From contig NZ_JASERL010000007.1 of the NCBI RefSeq assembly GCF_030766935.1, positions 395,205-459,204 of the forward strand: a DNA stretch of 64,000 nucleotides, given 5' to 3'. Source of the DNA: Streptomyces sp. KL109B. Lineage in GTDB: Bacteria > Actinomycetota > Actinomycetes > Streptomycetales > Streptomycetaceae. Made by a program: the position numbers and the translations under genes. The notes below the pieces were generated by a model. The model did no database searches. It saw only the letters and a program-made list of their open reading frames with translations, and was not told where the DNA came from. Positions 41,560-52,941 of this stretch are shown piece by piece (within the stretch, counting starts at the first letter, position 1; each line of letters opens with the position of its first letter).

Positions 41560-44178
41560 TCACCGCATCAACACCCCGGCCCCCTCCCCGGTCGCCTCCG
41601 TCGGCACCACCACAAGCCCCGTCTCCGCCACCGACGCGAGCAGCGGATGCGCCGGCAGGACCCGGACCGTGTACCCATAGGGCCCACTCCGGTCAAGTGC
41701 CAGAGGCCCCTCGTACGCCCAACGCCCCTCCCCGTCGGGCCCACCCACCGGCTTCAGCGGCACCGTCGCCGGCTCGGTGATCCGGTCCTCCGTGTCGACG
41801 CGCCCCGCGACGGCCTGCACCTCGACGTCGTCGGGCCCCAACTCGCCCAGCGCCACCCGGACATGAAGCCCCAGCGTGGCCCCCAGTTCGGCGCCGCCCG
41901 CCGACGCCTCCACATGGTCGACGGTGACCAGCGGCCACGCGGCCCGCACCCGCGCCTTCCACGACGCGAGGTCCCGGGCCGCGTCCGGCGTGAGCGCCCG
42001 CGCGGACCCGGCGGCGGGGGCGTAGAGCTGATCGACGTACTCGCGGACCATGCGCCCGGCGAGGACCTTCGGGCCGAGGTGGGTGAGGGTCTGGCGGACC
42101 ATTTCGATCCAGCGGTCGGGCAGCCCGTCGGGGCCGCGCTCGTAGAAGCGGGGCGCCACCCGTTGCTCCAGGAGGTCGTAGAGCGCGGCGGCCTCAAGGT
42201 CGTCCCGCCTGTGCTCCTCCGTGCCGGTGCCGTCGGCCGTGGGGATGGCCCAGCCGTAGTCGGGCTCGAACCATTCGTCCCACCAGCCGTCCAGGACCGA
42301 CAGGTTGAGGCAGCCGTTGAGCGCGGCCTTCATGCCGGACGTGCCGCAGGCCTCCAGCGGGCGCAGCGGGTTGTTGAGCCAGATGTCGCAGCCGGGGTAC
42401 AGCTTCTGCGCCATCGCCATGCCGTAGTCGGGGAGGAAGACGATGCGGTGCCGCACGCGCGGGTCGTCGGTGAACCGCACCAACTCCTGAACAAGCCGCT
42501 TGCCACCGTCGTCAGCGGGGTGCGCCTTCCCCGCCACCACGATCTGAACGGGCCGCTCCTCGTCCAGCAGCAGCCGCATCAGCCGGTCCGGATCGCGCAG
42601 CATCAAGGTCAGCCGCTTGTACGAGGGGACGCGGCGCGCGAAGCCGATGGTGAGCACCTTCGGGTCCAACACGCCGTCGATCCAGCCGAGTTCGGCGGTG
42701 CCCGCGCCGCGCTGCCGCCAGGACGCGGCGAGCCGGGCCCGCACCTCCTCGACGAGCTGGGCGCGCAGTTCGCCGCGCAGCGCCCAGATGGCCCGGTCGG
42801 GGATGTCGCCGACGGCGTCCCAGCGGTCCGAGGCGCCGACCGACAGGGCGTCCTCGGTGCGCCGCTCCCCGATCTGGCGGGCGCCGAGCCGGTACACCTC
42901 GGGGGCGACCCAGGTCGGCGCGTGCACGCCGTTGGTGACGGAGGCGATCGGCACCTCCTCGACGTCGAATCCCGGCCAAAGCCCGGCGAACATGTTCCGG
43001 CTGACGGACCCGTGCAGGGTGGAGACGCCGTTGGCGCGCTGGGCGAGGCGCAGCCCCATGACCGCCATGTTGAAGACGTTCGGGTCGCCGCCCGCGTACG
43101 TCTCCATGCCGAGGCCGAGTATCCGCTGCACGTCGAGCCCCGGCAGCTCGGCGGCGGAGCCGAAGTGCCGGGCGACGAGCTCCCGGTCGAAGCGGTCGAT
43201 GCCGGCGGGGACGGGGGTGTGCGTCGTGAAGACGGTCCCGGCCCGCACCGCTTCGAGGGCGGAGTCGAAGTCGAGCCCCTGGTCGGCGAGTTCGGCGATC
43301 CGCTCCACGCCGAGGAAGCCCGCGTGCCCTTCGTTGGTGTGGAAGACCTCGGGCGCCGGATGCCCGGTGAGCCGGCAGTAGGCGCGTACGGCACGCACCC
43401 CGCCGATCCCCAGCAGCATCTCCTGCAGCAGCCGGTGCTCGCTGCCGCCGCCGTACAGCCGGTCGGTCACGTCCCGCTCGCGGGCGCCGTTCTCCTCGAC
43501 GTCCGAGTCGAGAAGGAGCAGCGGCACCCGCCCCACCTGCGCCTGCCACACCCGCGCGAGCAGCCGCCGCCCGCCGGGCAGCGCGAGCGCGAGGTGCACG
43601 GGGGCGCCGTCGGCCTCCCGCAGCAGGCTCAGCGGCAGCTCGTTCGGGTCGGTGACGGGGTACGTCTCCTGCTGCCAGCCGTCCCGCGAGAGCGACTGCC
43701 GGAAGTAGCCGTGCCGGTAAAGCAGTCCTACGCCGATCAGCGGCGCCCCGAGGTCGCTCGCGGCCTTCAAATGATCACCGGCGAGGATGCCGAGGCCGCC
43801 CGAGTACTGCGGCAGCGCGGCCGTGATGCCGAACTCGGGCGAGAAGTAGGCGACGGCGGCGGGGAGTTCGGTGCGCCGCGCCTGCTCCTGGAACCAGCGG
43901 TCGTCGTGCAGATAGCCCCGCAGGTCGTCGGCGACCTCGCTGAGCCGCGCGAGGAAGTCCTCGTCGCCCGCGAGCGCGGCGAGCCGCTCGGGCGGGATGC
44001 TGCCGAGCAGCCGCAGCGGGTCCCCGTCCGCCGCGGCCCAGCGCCCCGGGTCGACGGCGGCGAACAGATCACGGGTCGCCGCATGCCACGACCATCGCAG
44101 ATTGCGCGCCAAGTCGTGCAGCGGGGCGAGGGGTTCGGGCAGGACCGGGCGGACGGTGAATCGACGGATGGCCTTCAC
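41560..44178 (-). CDS. glgP: Alpha-glucan phosphorylase
   Basis: This enzyme phosphorolyses glycogen or maltodextrin to glucose 1-phosphate with PLP. The 872-residue actinobacterial form has an N-terminal DUF3417 domain and a glycosyltransferase-35 core. The PLP-lysine block lies in EACGTSGMKAALNGCLNLSVLDGWW. Other marks are LGGLGILAGDH-like YSGGLGILAGDHLKAASDLG and FARRVPSYKRL. The ATG is at 44178 (MKAIRRFTV). It is divergent from the GlgE genes by neighbourhood and degrades the glucan made by that pathway. Confidence 0.95.
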   Translation of the reverse strand: MKAIRRFTVRPVLPEPLAPLHDLARNLRWSWHAATRDLFAAVDPGRWAAADGDPLRLLGSIPPERLAALAGDEDFLARLSEVADDLRGYLHDDRWFQEQARRTELPAAVAYFSPEFGITAALPQYSGGLGILAGDHLKAASDLGAPLIGVGLLYRHGYFRQSLSRDGWQQETYPVTDPNELPLSLLREADGAPVHLALALPGGRRLLARVWQAQVGRVPLLLLDSDVEENGARERDVTDRLYGGGSEHRLLQEMLLGIGGVRAVRAYCRLTGHPAPEVFHTNEGHAGFLGVERIAELADQGLDFDSALEAVRAGTVFTTHTPVPAGIDRFDRELVARHFGSAAELPGLDVQRILGLGMETYAGGDPNVFNMAVMGLRLAQRANGVSTLHGSVSRNMFAGLWPGFDVEEVPIASVTNGVHAPTWVAPEVYRLGARQIGERRTEDALSVGASDRWDAVGDIPDRAIWALRGELRAQLVEEVRARLAASWRQRGAGTAELGWIDGVLDPKVLTIGFARRVPSYKRLTLMLRDPDRLMRLLLDEERPVQIVVAGKAHPADDGGKRLVQELVRFTDDPRVRHRIVFLPDYGMAMAQKLYPGCDIWLNNPLRPLEACGTSGMKAALNGCLNLSVLDGWWDEWFEPDYGWAIPTADGTGTEEHRRDDLEAAALYDLLEQRVAPRFYERGPDGLPDRWIEMVRQTLTHLGPKVLAGRMVREYVDQLYAPAAGSARALTPDAARDLASWKARVRAAWPLVTVDHVEASAGGAELGATLGLHVRVALGELGPDDVEVQAVAGRVDTEDRITEPATVPLKPVGGPDGEGRWAYEGPLALDRSGPYGYTVRVLPAHPLLASVAETGLVVVPTEATGEGAGVLMR

Positions 44179-44349
44179 GGGCTCACCTCTGGGGTTGCGC
44201 GTCGGATGCCTGAGTCGTCTCCCGACGGTAGCCGCCCGTCCGCACCAGGGGCCACGGCGCGTGGCACGGGCTCCCGGAACACGAACGGCGGCCCGGCCGC
44301 GCGCGCCGCGCGACCGGACCGCCGTGTGCGGTGCCCTGAGGGCCGGGTG

Positions 44350-44820
44350 CTAGGCGATCGCCGCCCCGGTCCCGCGCGCCCCACCGATGTAGTCGGTGAG
44401 CGCCGGGTCGTCGTACACCGCGATGTCGACGGCCGTGCCTTCGGGCAGGTCGAAGTCCTTCACGACGGAGTCCACGACGTTCTCACCGCCGGGCGCGGAG
44501 TACGTGCCCAGGTTGTGCGTGACGCCACCGTGGGTGGTGGAGACGTGGACGTAGAACGTGTCGCCGTCGTTCTTGGTGTCGTAGACCCCCAGCTGCTGGG
44601 AGTGCGCGTCGAACACCACGGTTCCGAGGTACGAACCGCCCTGGCTCAGGCCCACATTGACGCCTACGCCGCTGTCGGACTTCTGGTAGGTCACGGCCGC
44701 CTCGGGGTTGGGCTCATAGGCCGCGGCCGGTGCGGCGGCCGCGCCGACCAGCGCGCCCACCGCGAGGGCGGCCCCCGCGAGAAGGCGTGCGAGCCGTCGC
44801 GGCTGTCGGGTCGCTGTCAT
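44350..44820 (-). CDS. Small secreted protein, function unknown
   Basis: A 156-residue protein from the ATG at 44820, with a GGGGGG stretch upstream. Residues 1-35 form a Sec signal (Arg-rich start, Ala/Gly/Leu core, cleavage near AAAAPAAAY). The mature domain has YLGTVVFDAHSQQLGVYDTKNDGDTFYVHVSTTHGG, a beta-rich pattern without catalytic residues that I recognise. A longer frame exists upstream but would bury the signal. It sits between glgP and the maltokinase-cap-like gene on the same strand. Confidence 0.7.
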   Translation of the reverse strand: MTATRQPRRLARLLAGAALAVGALVGAAAAPAAAYEPNPEAAVTYQKSDSGVGVNVGLSQGGSYLGTVVFDAHSQQLGVYDTKNDGDTFYVHVSTTHGGVTHNLGTYSAPGGENVVDSVVKDFDLPEGTAVDIAVYDDPALTDYIGGARGTGAAIA

Positions 44821-44960
44821 GCGTGTTGCCCCCCAGATCAAAAAACCACATCCAAACCATTCGGACGTCGGTGCAGGAAGTTGTCGCCGTCGGTCATCGG
44901 CGACCTGCCCACGATGCCAGATTTCATGATCACCCAGAGGCACGCAACGCCCAGAGATCC

Positions 44961-45545
44961 TCAGCCGCCCCGAACCACTACGAAAACCCCACGAACCCGC
45001 CGCTCGTCCGCCGCGGACCACTCGGCGGACACCTCGCCGACCGCGTCACCGGGCGCCTTCGCCCCGGCCTCCAGGACGCGCACGATCTCGGGGCGCACCT
45101 CTCCGGGCACGTCGTCGAGGGCGAGGCGGGCGTGCACGGTCGGGTCGAGGGCGCCGTCGACGCTCTGCGCGTGCGCGGGCACCTCGCCCTTCAGCAGGGC
45201 GGTCAACTCCCGTACGAGGACCGGGTCCTTGGCCCCGTCGTACACCCAGCGCATCCCGAGCACGCCGTGCTCGGTGGTGCCGATGAGCGCGTCGTCCGGG
45301 GCGTCCGCCAGTGGGGCGCCGCGGTAGGCCATCGGCACGTGGTACGTGACGGGCTCGGGGCCGGAGGTGTCCGTCACGGCCATGAACTCCAGGCCGACCT
45401 CGCCTGCCGGGTCGTCGAGCCGGAACCCGCCGGCCTTGACCGGCTCCGGGGTGCCGGTCCCCCGGTACCAGGGCTGCTTCGGCAGCCACTCGGCGAGGAG
45501 TTCGGGCTTGGTGGGCGTGAGTGTGGTGCGGTGAATGATCGACAC
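44961..45545 (-). CDS. Stand-alone maltokinase N-terminal cap-like protein
   Basis: A 194-residue cytoplasmic protein from a GTG at 45545. The segment LAEWLPKQPWYRG resembles REWLPRQRWFAGKG at the start of the maltokinase encoded at 51417. That region is the N-terminal cap of Mak proteins. No kinase catalytic motifs (no HGD, no DFE) follow, so it is a separate cap-like domain. It lies beside glgP and 6 kb from mak, so it may bind sugars or regulate the pathway. Such proteins are often misnamed branching enzymes. Confidence 0.7.
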   Translation of the reverse strand: MSIIHRTTLTPTKPELLAEWLPKQPWYRGTGTPEPVKAGGFRLDDPAGEVGLEFMAVTDTSGPEPVTYHVPMAYRGAPLADAPDDALIGTTEHGVLGMRWVYDGAKDPVLVRELTALLKGEVPAHAQSVDGALDPTVHARLALDDVPGEVRPEIVRVLEAGAKAPGDAVGEVSAEWSAADERRVRGVFVVVRGG

Positions 45546-45764
45546 GGCCCCATCATCGGCCGTGGCCTTCGCGCGACGCCAGGGAATTGCGCGCACCCCT
45601 GCCCGGACGTCCGGACGTCCGAAAAACGCCGCAACTCTCCCGCACCACCCCCACGACCGATATGGCCGATTCCGCCACCTCGTACCTCCTTGTGGTGCTT
45701 CACACCGCACGAGAGGCTGCCAACTGGCGTATGACCGCGCCGAGTTGAGGAGGGGAACCCACCC

Positions 45765-46994
45765 ATGGCAGGGACCGTGCGAGTGACGCGAAAGCGACGG
45801 ACGCGGTGGGCCGGTGGGTGCACCGCGGTCGCCACGGTCGCGGCGCTTTCGGCCATCACACTGCCCGCGAACGCCGCTCCCGCTCAGGGACGGATATCCG
45901 GCGCCGGCGCACCCGGCTCCATCACGGGCAGCTACATCGTGACACTGAAGGGAGACACCAGGGCCCCGTCCGCCGCGGGCAAGGACCTCGCGGAGAAGTA
46001 CGGGGCGAAAATCCGCCACACCTACAGCGAGGCGCTCAACGGGTACGCGGTGACCCTCGGCGAGGGCGAGGCCAAGCGGCTCGCGGCCGACGGGAACGTG
46101 GCGTCCGTCGTCCAGGACTCCCAGGTCACCATGGACCACACCCAGAAGAACCCGCCCTCGTGGGGCCTGGACCGCATCGACCAGGAAGAGCTGCCGCTCG
46201 ACAAGTCGTACACCTGGCCGGAATCGGCGGGCACGGGCGTGCACGTCTACGTCATCGACACCGGCGTCCGCGCCACCCACCGCGACTTCGGCGGCCGGGC
46301 CACCAGCGGCTGGGACTTCGTCGACAACGACTCCGTGGCGCAGGACGGCAACGGGCACGGCACCCATGTCGCCGGGACCGTCGCGGGCGAGAAGTACGGC
46401 GTCGCCAAGCAGGCCGACGTGGTCTCCGTGCGCGTACTCGACGACGAGGGATCGGGGACGACCGCGCAGGTGCTCGCGGGCATCGACTGGGTGACGAAGA
46501 ACGCGCAGAAACCGGCCGTCGCCAATCTGAGCCTCGGCGGCTACGCGAACGCCCAACTCGACGCCGCCGTCCGGAACTCCATCGCGTCCGGAGTCACGTA
46601 CACGGTGGCGGCGGGCAACGACGGAATGCCCGCGGAGCTGTACTCGCCCGCCCGCGTCAAGCAGGCGATCACGGTCGGCGCGACCGGCAAGAAGGACACG
46701 CGTGCGAGCTTCTCCAATTGGGGTACCCGTCTCGACCTGTTCGCGCCCGGCGTGGACATCACGTCCGCGTCGTACAAGAGCGACACGGGGAAGGCCACCT
46801 TCTCCGGTACGTCCATGGCGTCACCGCACGTCGCGGGCGCGGCCGCGCTGTACCTCGCCGACCACGCGGCGGCCTCGCCCGCCGATGTGAGCAAGGCGCT
46901 GGTCGCACGGGCCGCGAACGACATGGTGACGGACGCGGGCGTCGGCTCGCCCAACAAGCTGCTTCAGGTGAACAACCCGACCGAAAGTCCTTAG
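45765..46994 (+). CDS. Secreted subtilisin-like serine protease (S8, kexin/proteinase-K type)
   Basis: A 409-residue preproenzyme. It has a Sec signal (about 1-38), an inhibitor I9 propeptide (about 53-125) and a peptidase S8 domain with the catalytic triad Asp (YVIDTGVRATH), His (GHGTHVAGTVAG) and Ser (FSGTSMASPHVAGAAAL), plus the oxyanion Asn in VAAGNDG. The ATG at 45765 follows GAGGAGGGG. Together with the two M4 enzymes it forms a set of secreted proteases in one 10-kb region, interrupting the glycogen genes. Confidence 0.96.
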   Translation: MAGTVRVTRKRRTRWAGGCTAVATVAALSAITLPANAAPAQGRISGAGAPGSITGSYIVTLKGDTRAPSAAGKDLAEKYGAKIRHTYSEALNGYAVTLGEGEAKRLAADGNVASVVQDSQVTMDHTQKNPPSWGLDRIDQEELPLDKSYTWPESAGTGVHVYVIDTGVRATHRDFGGRATSGWDFVDNDSVAQDGNGHGTHVAGTVAGEKYGVAKQADVVSVRVLDDEGSGTTAQVLAGIDWVTKNAQKPAVANLSLGGYANAQLDAAVRNSIASGVTYTVAAGNDGMPAELYSPARVKQAITVGATGKKDTRASFSNWGTRLDLFAPGVDITSASYKSDTGKATFSGTSMASPHVAGAAALYLADHAAASPADVSKALVARAANDMVTDAGVGSPNKLLQVNNPTESP

Positions 46995-47014
46995 AAGGAA
47001 GGTGAGTTGATGAG

Positions 47015-47042
47015 CCGGTCCCGTCGATTCCGGCGGGACCGG
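47015..47042 (+). terminator. Terminator hairpin after subtilisin gene
   Basis: CCGGTCCCG (47015-47023) pairs with CGGGACCGG (47034-47042) around a 10-base loop, followed by TCTT. It lies 20 bp after the protease stop and separates it from glgE. Confidence 0.85.
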
Positions 47043-47222
47043 TCTTATGTGTTCCCTTACGCGCCAGTAGCGACGAGTAGTTGGTGGGACACGGATTGTC
47101 CGCCGATGGAGCGTGGAAGGCTCCCCCGATACGCCGCACGGCCTTACCGCACGGCTCCATCGCACGGCCCTCTCCCCGAATCACGTCTCCGCACCCCCGA
47201 TTCCCCGCGGACAGGAGCGGTC

Positions 47223-49367
47223 ATGCCCGCAAAGCGCCCTACGCGCTCCACGCCCTCCACACCCTCCAAGTCGTCCAACCCGTCCAAGACATCCAAGGCA
47301 TCCAAGGCGTCCAAACCGTCCAAGCCCGCCACGCCCGCCACGCCCGCCACGCCCACGGCGCCGCGCGCCACCATGGGCCGCATCCCGATCCGCGACGTCC
47401 GCCCCGTCGTCGAGCACGGCAGGCTCCCCGCGAAGGCCGTCGTCGGCGAGACCTTCCGGGTCACGGCCACGGTGTTCCGCGAGGGGCACGACGCCGTCGC
47501 CGCGAACGTCGTGCTGCGCGGCCCCGACGGCGAGCCGGGCCCCTGGACCCCGATGCGCGAGCTGGACCCCGGCACCGACCGCTGGGGCGCCGAGGTCACC
47601 CCTGACGCGCCGGGCCGGTGGACGTTCCGGGTCGAGGCGTGGGGCGATCCCGTGGCGACATGGCGGCACACGGCGAAGATCAAGATCCCGGCGGGCATCG
47701 ACACCGAACTCGTACTGGAGGAGGGCGCGACGCTGCACGAGCGCGCCGCGAAGGGCGTCCCCGAGCCACTGCGCGAGGCGGTCCTGCGCGCCGCCGCCGC
47801 GCTCCGCGACCCCGACCGCCCCGCCCCCTCCCGCCTCGCCGCCGCGCTCGCCCCCGACGTGCACCGGGCCCTCGCCCGCCACCCCTTGCGCGAACTGGTC
47901 ACGCGCAGCGGCACGTTGCCGCTCCTCGTGGAGCGCGAGCGGGCCCTCTTCGGGTCCTGGTACGAGTTCTTCCCGCGCTCCGAGGGCGCCGTCGTGAAGC
48001 CGGGCGAGCCGCCGGTGAGCGGCACCTTCCGCACGGCCGCCCGACGCCTTCCGGCCATCGCCGCGATGGGCTTCGACGTGGTGTATCTGCCCCCCGTCCA
48101 CCCCATCGGCAGCACCTTCCGCAAGGGCCCCAACAACTCCCTCTCGCCCGGCCCGTACGACGTGGGGGTCCCCTGGGCGATCGGCTCGCACGAGGGCGGC
48201 CACGACGCGATCCACCCGGACCTCGGCACCTTCGACGACTTCGACCAATTCGTGGCGCGGGCACGCGAGTTGGGCATGGAGATCGCCCTCGACTTCGCGC
48301 TCCAGTGCTCCCCGGACCACCCGTGGGTGCAGAAGCACCCCGACTGGTTCCACCACCGCGCCGACGGCACGATCGCGTACGCCGAGAACCCGCCCAAGAA
48401 GTACCAGGACATCTATCCGATCGCCTTCGACAAGGACATGCCGGGCCTGATCACGGAGACGACCCGCGTTCTCCGCCTCTGGATGGACCACGGCGTCCGC
48501 GTCTTCCGCGTCGACAACCCGCACACCAAGCCGGTCGTCTTCTGGGAGAAGGTGATCGCGGACATCAACGGCACCGACCCGGACGTGATCTTCCTGGCGG
48601 AGGCGTTCACCCGCCCCGCGATGATGCACACGCTGGCCGCCATCGGCTTCCAGCAGTCGTACACCTACTTCACCTGGCGCAATTCGAAGCGCGAACTCAC
48701 CGAATACGCCGAGGAGTTGAGCGGCGAGGCGGCGAGCTACATGCGGCCGAACTTCTTCGTCAACACCCCCGACATCCTGCACGAGTTCCTCCAGGACGGC
48801 GGCCGCCCCGCCTTCGAACTCCGCGCCGTCCTCGCCGCCACCCTCTCCCCCACCTGGGGCGTCTACAGCGGCTACGAACTGTGCGAGAACACCCCGCTGC
48901 GCGCGGGAAGCGAGGAGTATCTGAACTCGGAGAAGTACCAACTGCGGCCGCGCGACTGGGAGTCGGCGGAACAGGAGGGCCGCACCATCGCCCCGCTCAT
49001 CACCGCGCTCAACGCGATACGCCGCCGCAACCCGGCCCTTCGCACCCTGCGCGACGTGCACTTCCACCACGCCGACAAGGACGCGGTGCTCGTGTACTCG
49101 AAGACCACCGCATCGACCGCCGGTTCCGCACAAGGCTCGAACACGGTCCTGGTGGTCGTGAACCTCGACCCGCACCACACCCAGGAGACGACGGTGTCGT
49201 TGGACATGCCGCACCTGGGGCTCGACTGGCACGAATCCGTGCCGGTACGCGACGAACTCACCGGCGACACCTATCACTGGGGCAGGACGAACTATGTGCG
49301 CCTAGAGCCGGGCCGCACGCCCGCGCACATTCTCGTCCTGGCGCCCGCACCGGCCACGCCGCGATGA
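47223..49367 (+). CDS. glgE: Alpha-1,4-glucan:maltose-1-phosphate maltosyltransferase
   Basis: GlgE extends alpha-1,4-glucan with maltosyl units from alpha-maltose 1-phosphate. It is 714 residues. The N-terminus (1-45) is low-complexity Ser/Lys/Pro/Ala/Thr repeats (SKTSKASKASKPSKPATPATPATP), then a beta domain and a GH13_3 barrel. The nucleophile Asp is in VRVFRVDNPHTKP and the acid/base Glu in VIFLAEAFTRP. The ATG at 47223 follows AGGAG. Its stop touches a possible treS start as ATGA. First gene of the glgE-treS-mak-glgB cluster. Confidence 0.96.
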   Translation: MPAKRPTRSTPSTPSKSSNPSKTSKASKASKPSKPATPATPATPTAPRATMGRIPIRDVRPVVEHGRLPAKAVVGETFRVTATVFREGHDAVAANVVLRGPDGEPGPWTPMRELDPGTDRWGAEVTPDAPGRWTFRVEAWGDPVATWRHTAKIKIPAGIDTELVLEEGATLHERAAKGVPEPLREAVLRAAAALRDPDRPAPSRLAAALAPDVHRALARHPLRELVTRSGTLPLLVERERALFGSWYEFFPRSEGAVVKPGEPPVSGTFRTAARRLPAIAAMGFDVVYLPPVHPIGSTFRKGPNNSLSPGPYDVGVPWAIGSHEGGHDAIHPDLGTFDDFDQFVARARELGMEIALDFALQCSPDHPWVQKHPDWFHHRADGTIAYAENPPKKYQDIYPIAFDKDMPGLITETTRVLRLWMDHGVRVFRVDNPHTKPVVFWEKVIADINGTDPDVIFLAEAFTRPAMMHTLAAIGFQQSYTYFTWRNSKRELTEYAEELSGEAASYMRPNFFVNTPDILHEFLQDGGRPAFELRAVLAATLSPTWGVYSGYELCENTPLRAGSEEYLNSEKYQLRPRDWESAEQEGRTIAPLITALNAIRRRNPALRTLRDVHFHHADKDAVLVYSKTTASTAGSAQGSNTVLVVVNLDPHHTQETTVSLDMPHLGLDWHESVPVRDELTGDTYHWGRTNYVRLEPGRTPAHILVLAPAPATPR

Positions 49368-49414
49368 ATTCTCAGGAGCAGACGGGACATGGGATTCGGA
49401 GGGTCACCCACACC

Positions 49415-51115
<1,701 letters not shown>

Positions 51116-51416
51116 TCCGGGCGCGCTGCGCGCGAGCCCGCTTGGCCAGTTCACCCAGCAGAGCACAGGCCGGGTCCGCGTCGAACCAGGGCAGGTCCCG
51201 GACGAGCGCGGCCGTCATGGCCCACAGAGCCGGTTTTCGGGCCCTTTCCCTGGGCACTCTCCCCGAATACCGTGCGCGGCAGGCACGCTCTCCCGCACCG
51301 CCCCGCACCAGTCGTCACCGCACACCGGCACGTCCCCATGTCCCATTCTCCGGACAGCATCTCGGCACCCGGGATCCGCCGCGTCGCCCGGCATCCCGGG
51401 GAAAGGACGCGACGCC
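51116..51416. other. 301-bp gap between treS and mak
   Basis: No convincing gene is present. The start contains a GCGCGCTGCGCGC self-complementary stretch just after the treS stop. The end carries GAAAGGA before the mak ATG. The gap is long for an operon, so mak-glgB may have a separate promoter, although I cannot pick one with confidence. Confidence 0.5.
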
Positions 51417-52769
51417 ATGTCGGAAGCCGCAACCCGGTCCACGGCACAGCAGGTGGACCTGCTCACGTCGCTCGATCCGCCGCTGCGCGAATGGCTGCCC
51501 CGCCAGCGCTGGTTCGCCGGCAAGGGCCGCCCGGTCACCGGCTTCACCCTGGACTCCGTCACCGAACTCCTGCCGGGCGCCGCCCTGTTGCACCTCCTCG
51601 TCCGCGTCCACCAGCCCCCGGCCGACGAGGAGGGCCCCGGCGACCGCTACCAACTGCTCATCGGCACCGCCGAGGCCGCCGCCCCGCACCTCGCGCCCGC
51701 CGTGATCGGCCACGTCACGCACGGCCCGCTGGCCGGCCGCACCGCGTACGAGGCGCTGATGGACGCACGCCTGTCCACGGTTCTCCTCGAACGGCTCCGG
51801 ACCCCCGGCGCGCTCGGCGCCCTCCACTTCCACCGCGGCCCGCACGGCGAGGTGCCCCGCGACCTGGCACCCCGCCCCCTGGCGGCGGAGCAGTCCAACT
51901 CCTCGGTCGTCTACGGCGACACGCTCATAGCCAAGCTGTTCCGCCGCGTCGTCCCCGGCGTCAACCCCGACCTCGAACTCCCGCTGGCCCTGGCCCGCGA
52001 GGGCTGCGACCGGGTACCGGCACCGGTCGCCTGGTTCGAGACGCGCGGCACGGACCACACGGAACCGGCCACCCTCGGCGTCCTCCAGCCCTTCCTCAAG
52101 GACGCGGCCGACGGCTGGGACCTCGCCCTCAAACACCTCACCAACCAGCAGGACTTCACGTCCCAGGCCCACGCCCTCGGCCGCGCCACCGCCGAAGTGC
52201 ACACGGCCCTGGCCCACGCCCTGCCCACGGTCACGTACACCCGCGCGCACATCGAGCAGCTCGCCGAGTCGATGACCCGCCGCCTGGAGTCGACGGCCCA
52301 CCAGGTCCCGGCACTGCTCCCGTACGTGAACGGCCTGCGCCCCACCTTCGAAGCCCTCGCCCGCCTCGGCGCCGACGGCCACACCTGGCAGGCCCAACGG
52401 ATCCACGGCGACCTGCACCTCGGCCAGTGCCTGCGCGAGCCGTCCGGCACCTGGAAGCTGATCGACTTCGAGGGCGAACCCTCCCGCCCCCTCCCGGAAC
52501 GCCGCCTGCCGCACCCGGTCCACCGCGACATCGCCGGCATGCTCCGCTCGTTCGACTACGCCGCACCCCAAAGCGACTGGGCGCACGCCTCCCGCTCCGC
52601 CTACTGCGACGGCTACACAGAGGTGGCGGGCACCGACCCCCGCACCTCCCCGACCCTCCTGCGCGCCTACGAGACCGACAAGGCGATCTACGAGGCCCTG
52701 TACGAGGCGAGGCACCGCCCGGACTGGCTCCAAGTCCCCCTGTCAGCGCTGAGGCGATTGACTCGATAA
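51417..52769 (+). CDS. mak: Maltokinase (Pep2/Mak)
   Basis: Mak phosphorylates maltose with ATP to alpha-maltose 1-phosphate, the GlgE donor. It is 450 residues with an N-terminal cap (LREWLPRQRWFAGKGRPV), an intermediate beta region and an aminoglycoside-phosphotransferase-like kinase lobe. The catalytic loop is IHGDLHLGQ (Asp and His) and the metal-binding motif is LIDFEGEPSRPLPERRLPHPVHRDIAGMLRSFDYA. The ATG at 51417 follows GAAAGGA. It lies after treS and before glgB; in mycobacteria TreS and Mak form a complex. Confidence 0.95.
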   Translation: MSEAATRSTAQQVDLLTSLDPPLREWLPRQRWFAGKGRPVTGFTLDSVTELLPGAALLHLLVRVHQPPADEEGPGDRYQLLIGTAEAAAPHLAPAVIGHVTHGPLAGRTAYEALMDARLSTVLLERLRTPGALGALHFHRGPHGEVPRDLAPRPLAAEQSNSSVVYGDTLIAKLFRRVVPGVNPDLELPLALAREGCDRVPAPVAWFETRGTDHTEPATLGVLQPFLKDAADGWDLALKHLTNQQDFTSQAHALGRATAEVHTALAHALPTVTYTRAHIEQLAESMTRRLESTAHQVPALLPYVNGLRPTFEALARLGADGHTWQAQRIHGDLHLGQCLREPSGTWKLIDFEGEPSRPLPERRLPHPVHRDIAGMLRSFDYAAPQSDWAHASRSAYCDGYTEVAGTDPRTSPTLLRAYETDKAIYEALYEARHRPDWLQVPLSALRRLTR

Positions 52770-52845
52770 GGGGCGCGGGGAACTGCGCAATCTTTTAGGG
52801 GGGTCTGGGGGCACAGCCCCCAGGTTCGGGACGGGAAGGGGAGGA
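52770..52845 (+). repeat. Family-2 GC-rich repeat between mak and glgB
   Basis: Begins directly after the mak TAA. It reads GGGGCGCGGGGAACTGCGCA, ATCTTTTAGG, a GGGGGC ACA GCCCCC hairpin, and CGGGACGGGAAGGGG. It matches the reverse complement of 28125-28205 over about 75 bp, including the AATCTTTTA/ATCTTTTAA segment. It likely causes partial termination inside the glycogen cluster. The remaining gap to 52941 contains CCACA-type short repeats and the AAGGAGG before glgB. Confidence 0.88.
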
Positions 52846-52941
52846 GGGGGCGACCACCAGGAACCGAACCGCACCACACCACACCACACACCCCGGCACA
52901 CTCCCCGGCACACGAGACGGCCACCCAAGGAGGCCCCCACC

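Noticed and set aside
41647..45327. 1226-residue plus-strand frame opposite glgP
   Set aside because: Antisense of a clear phosphorylase; composition is Arg/Pro/Val-rich without motifs.
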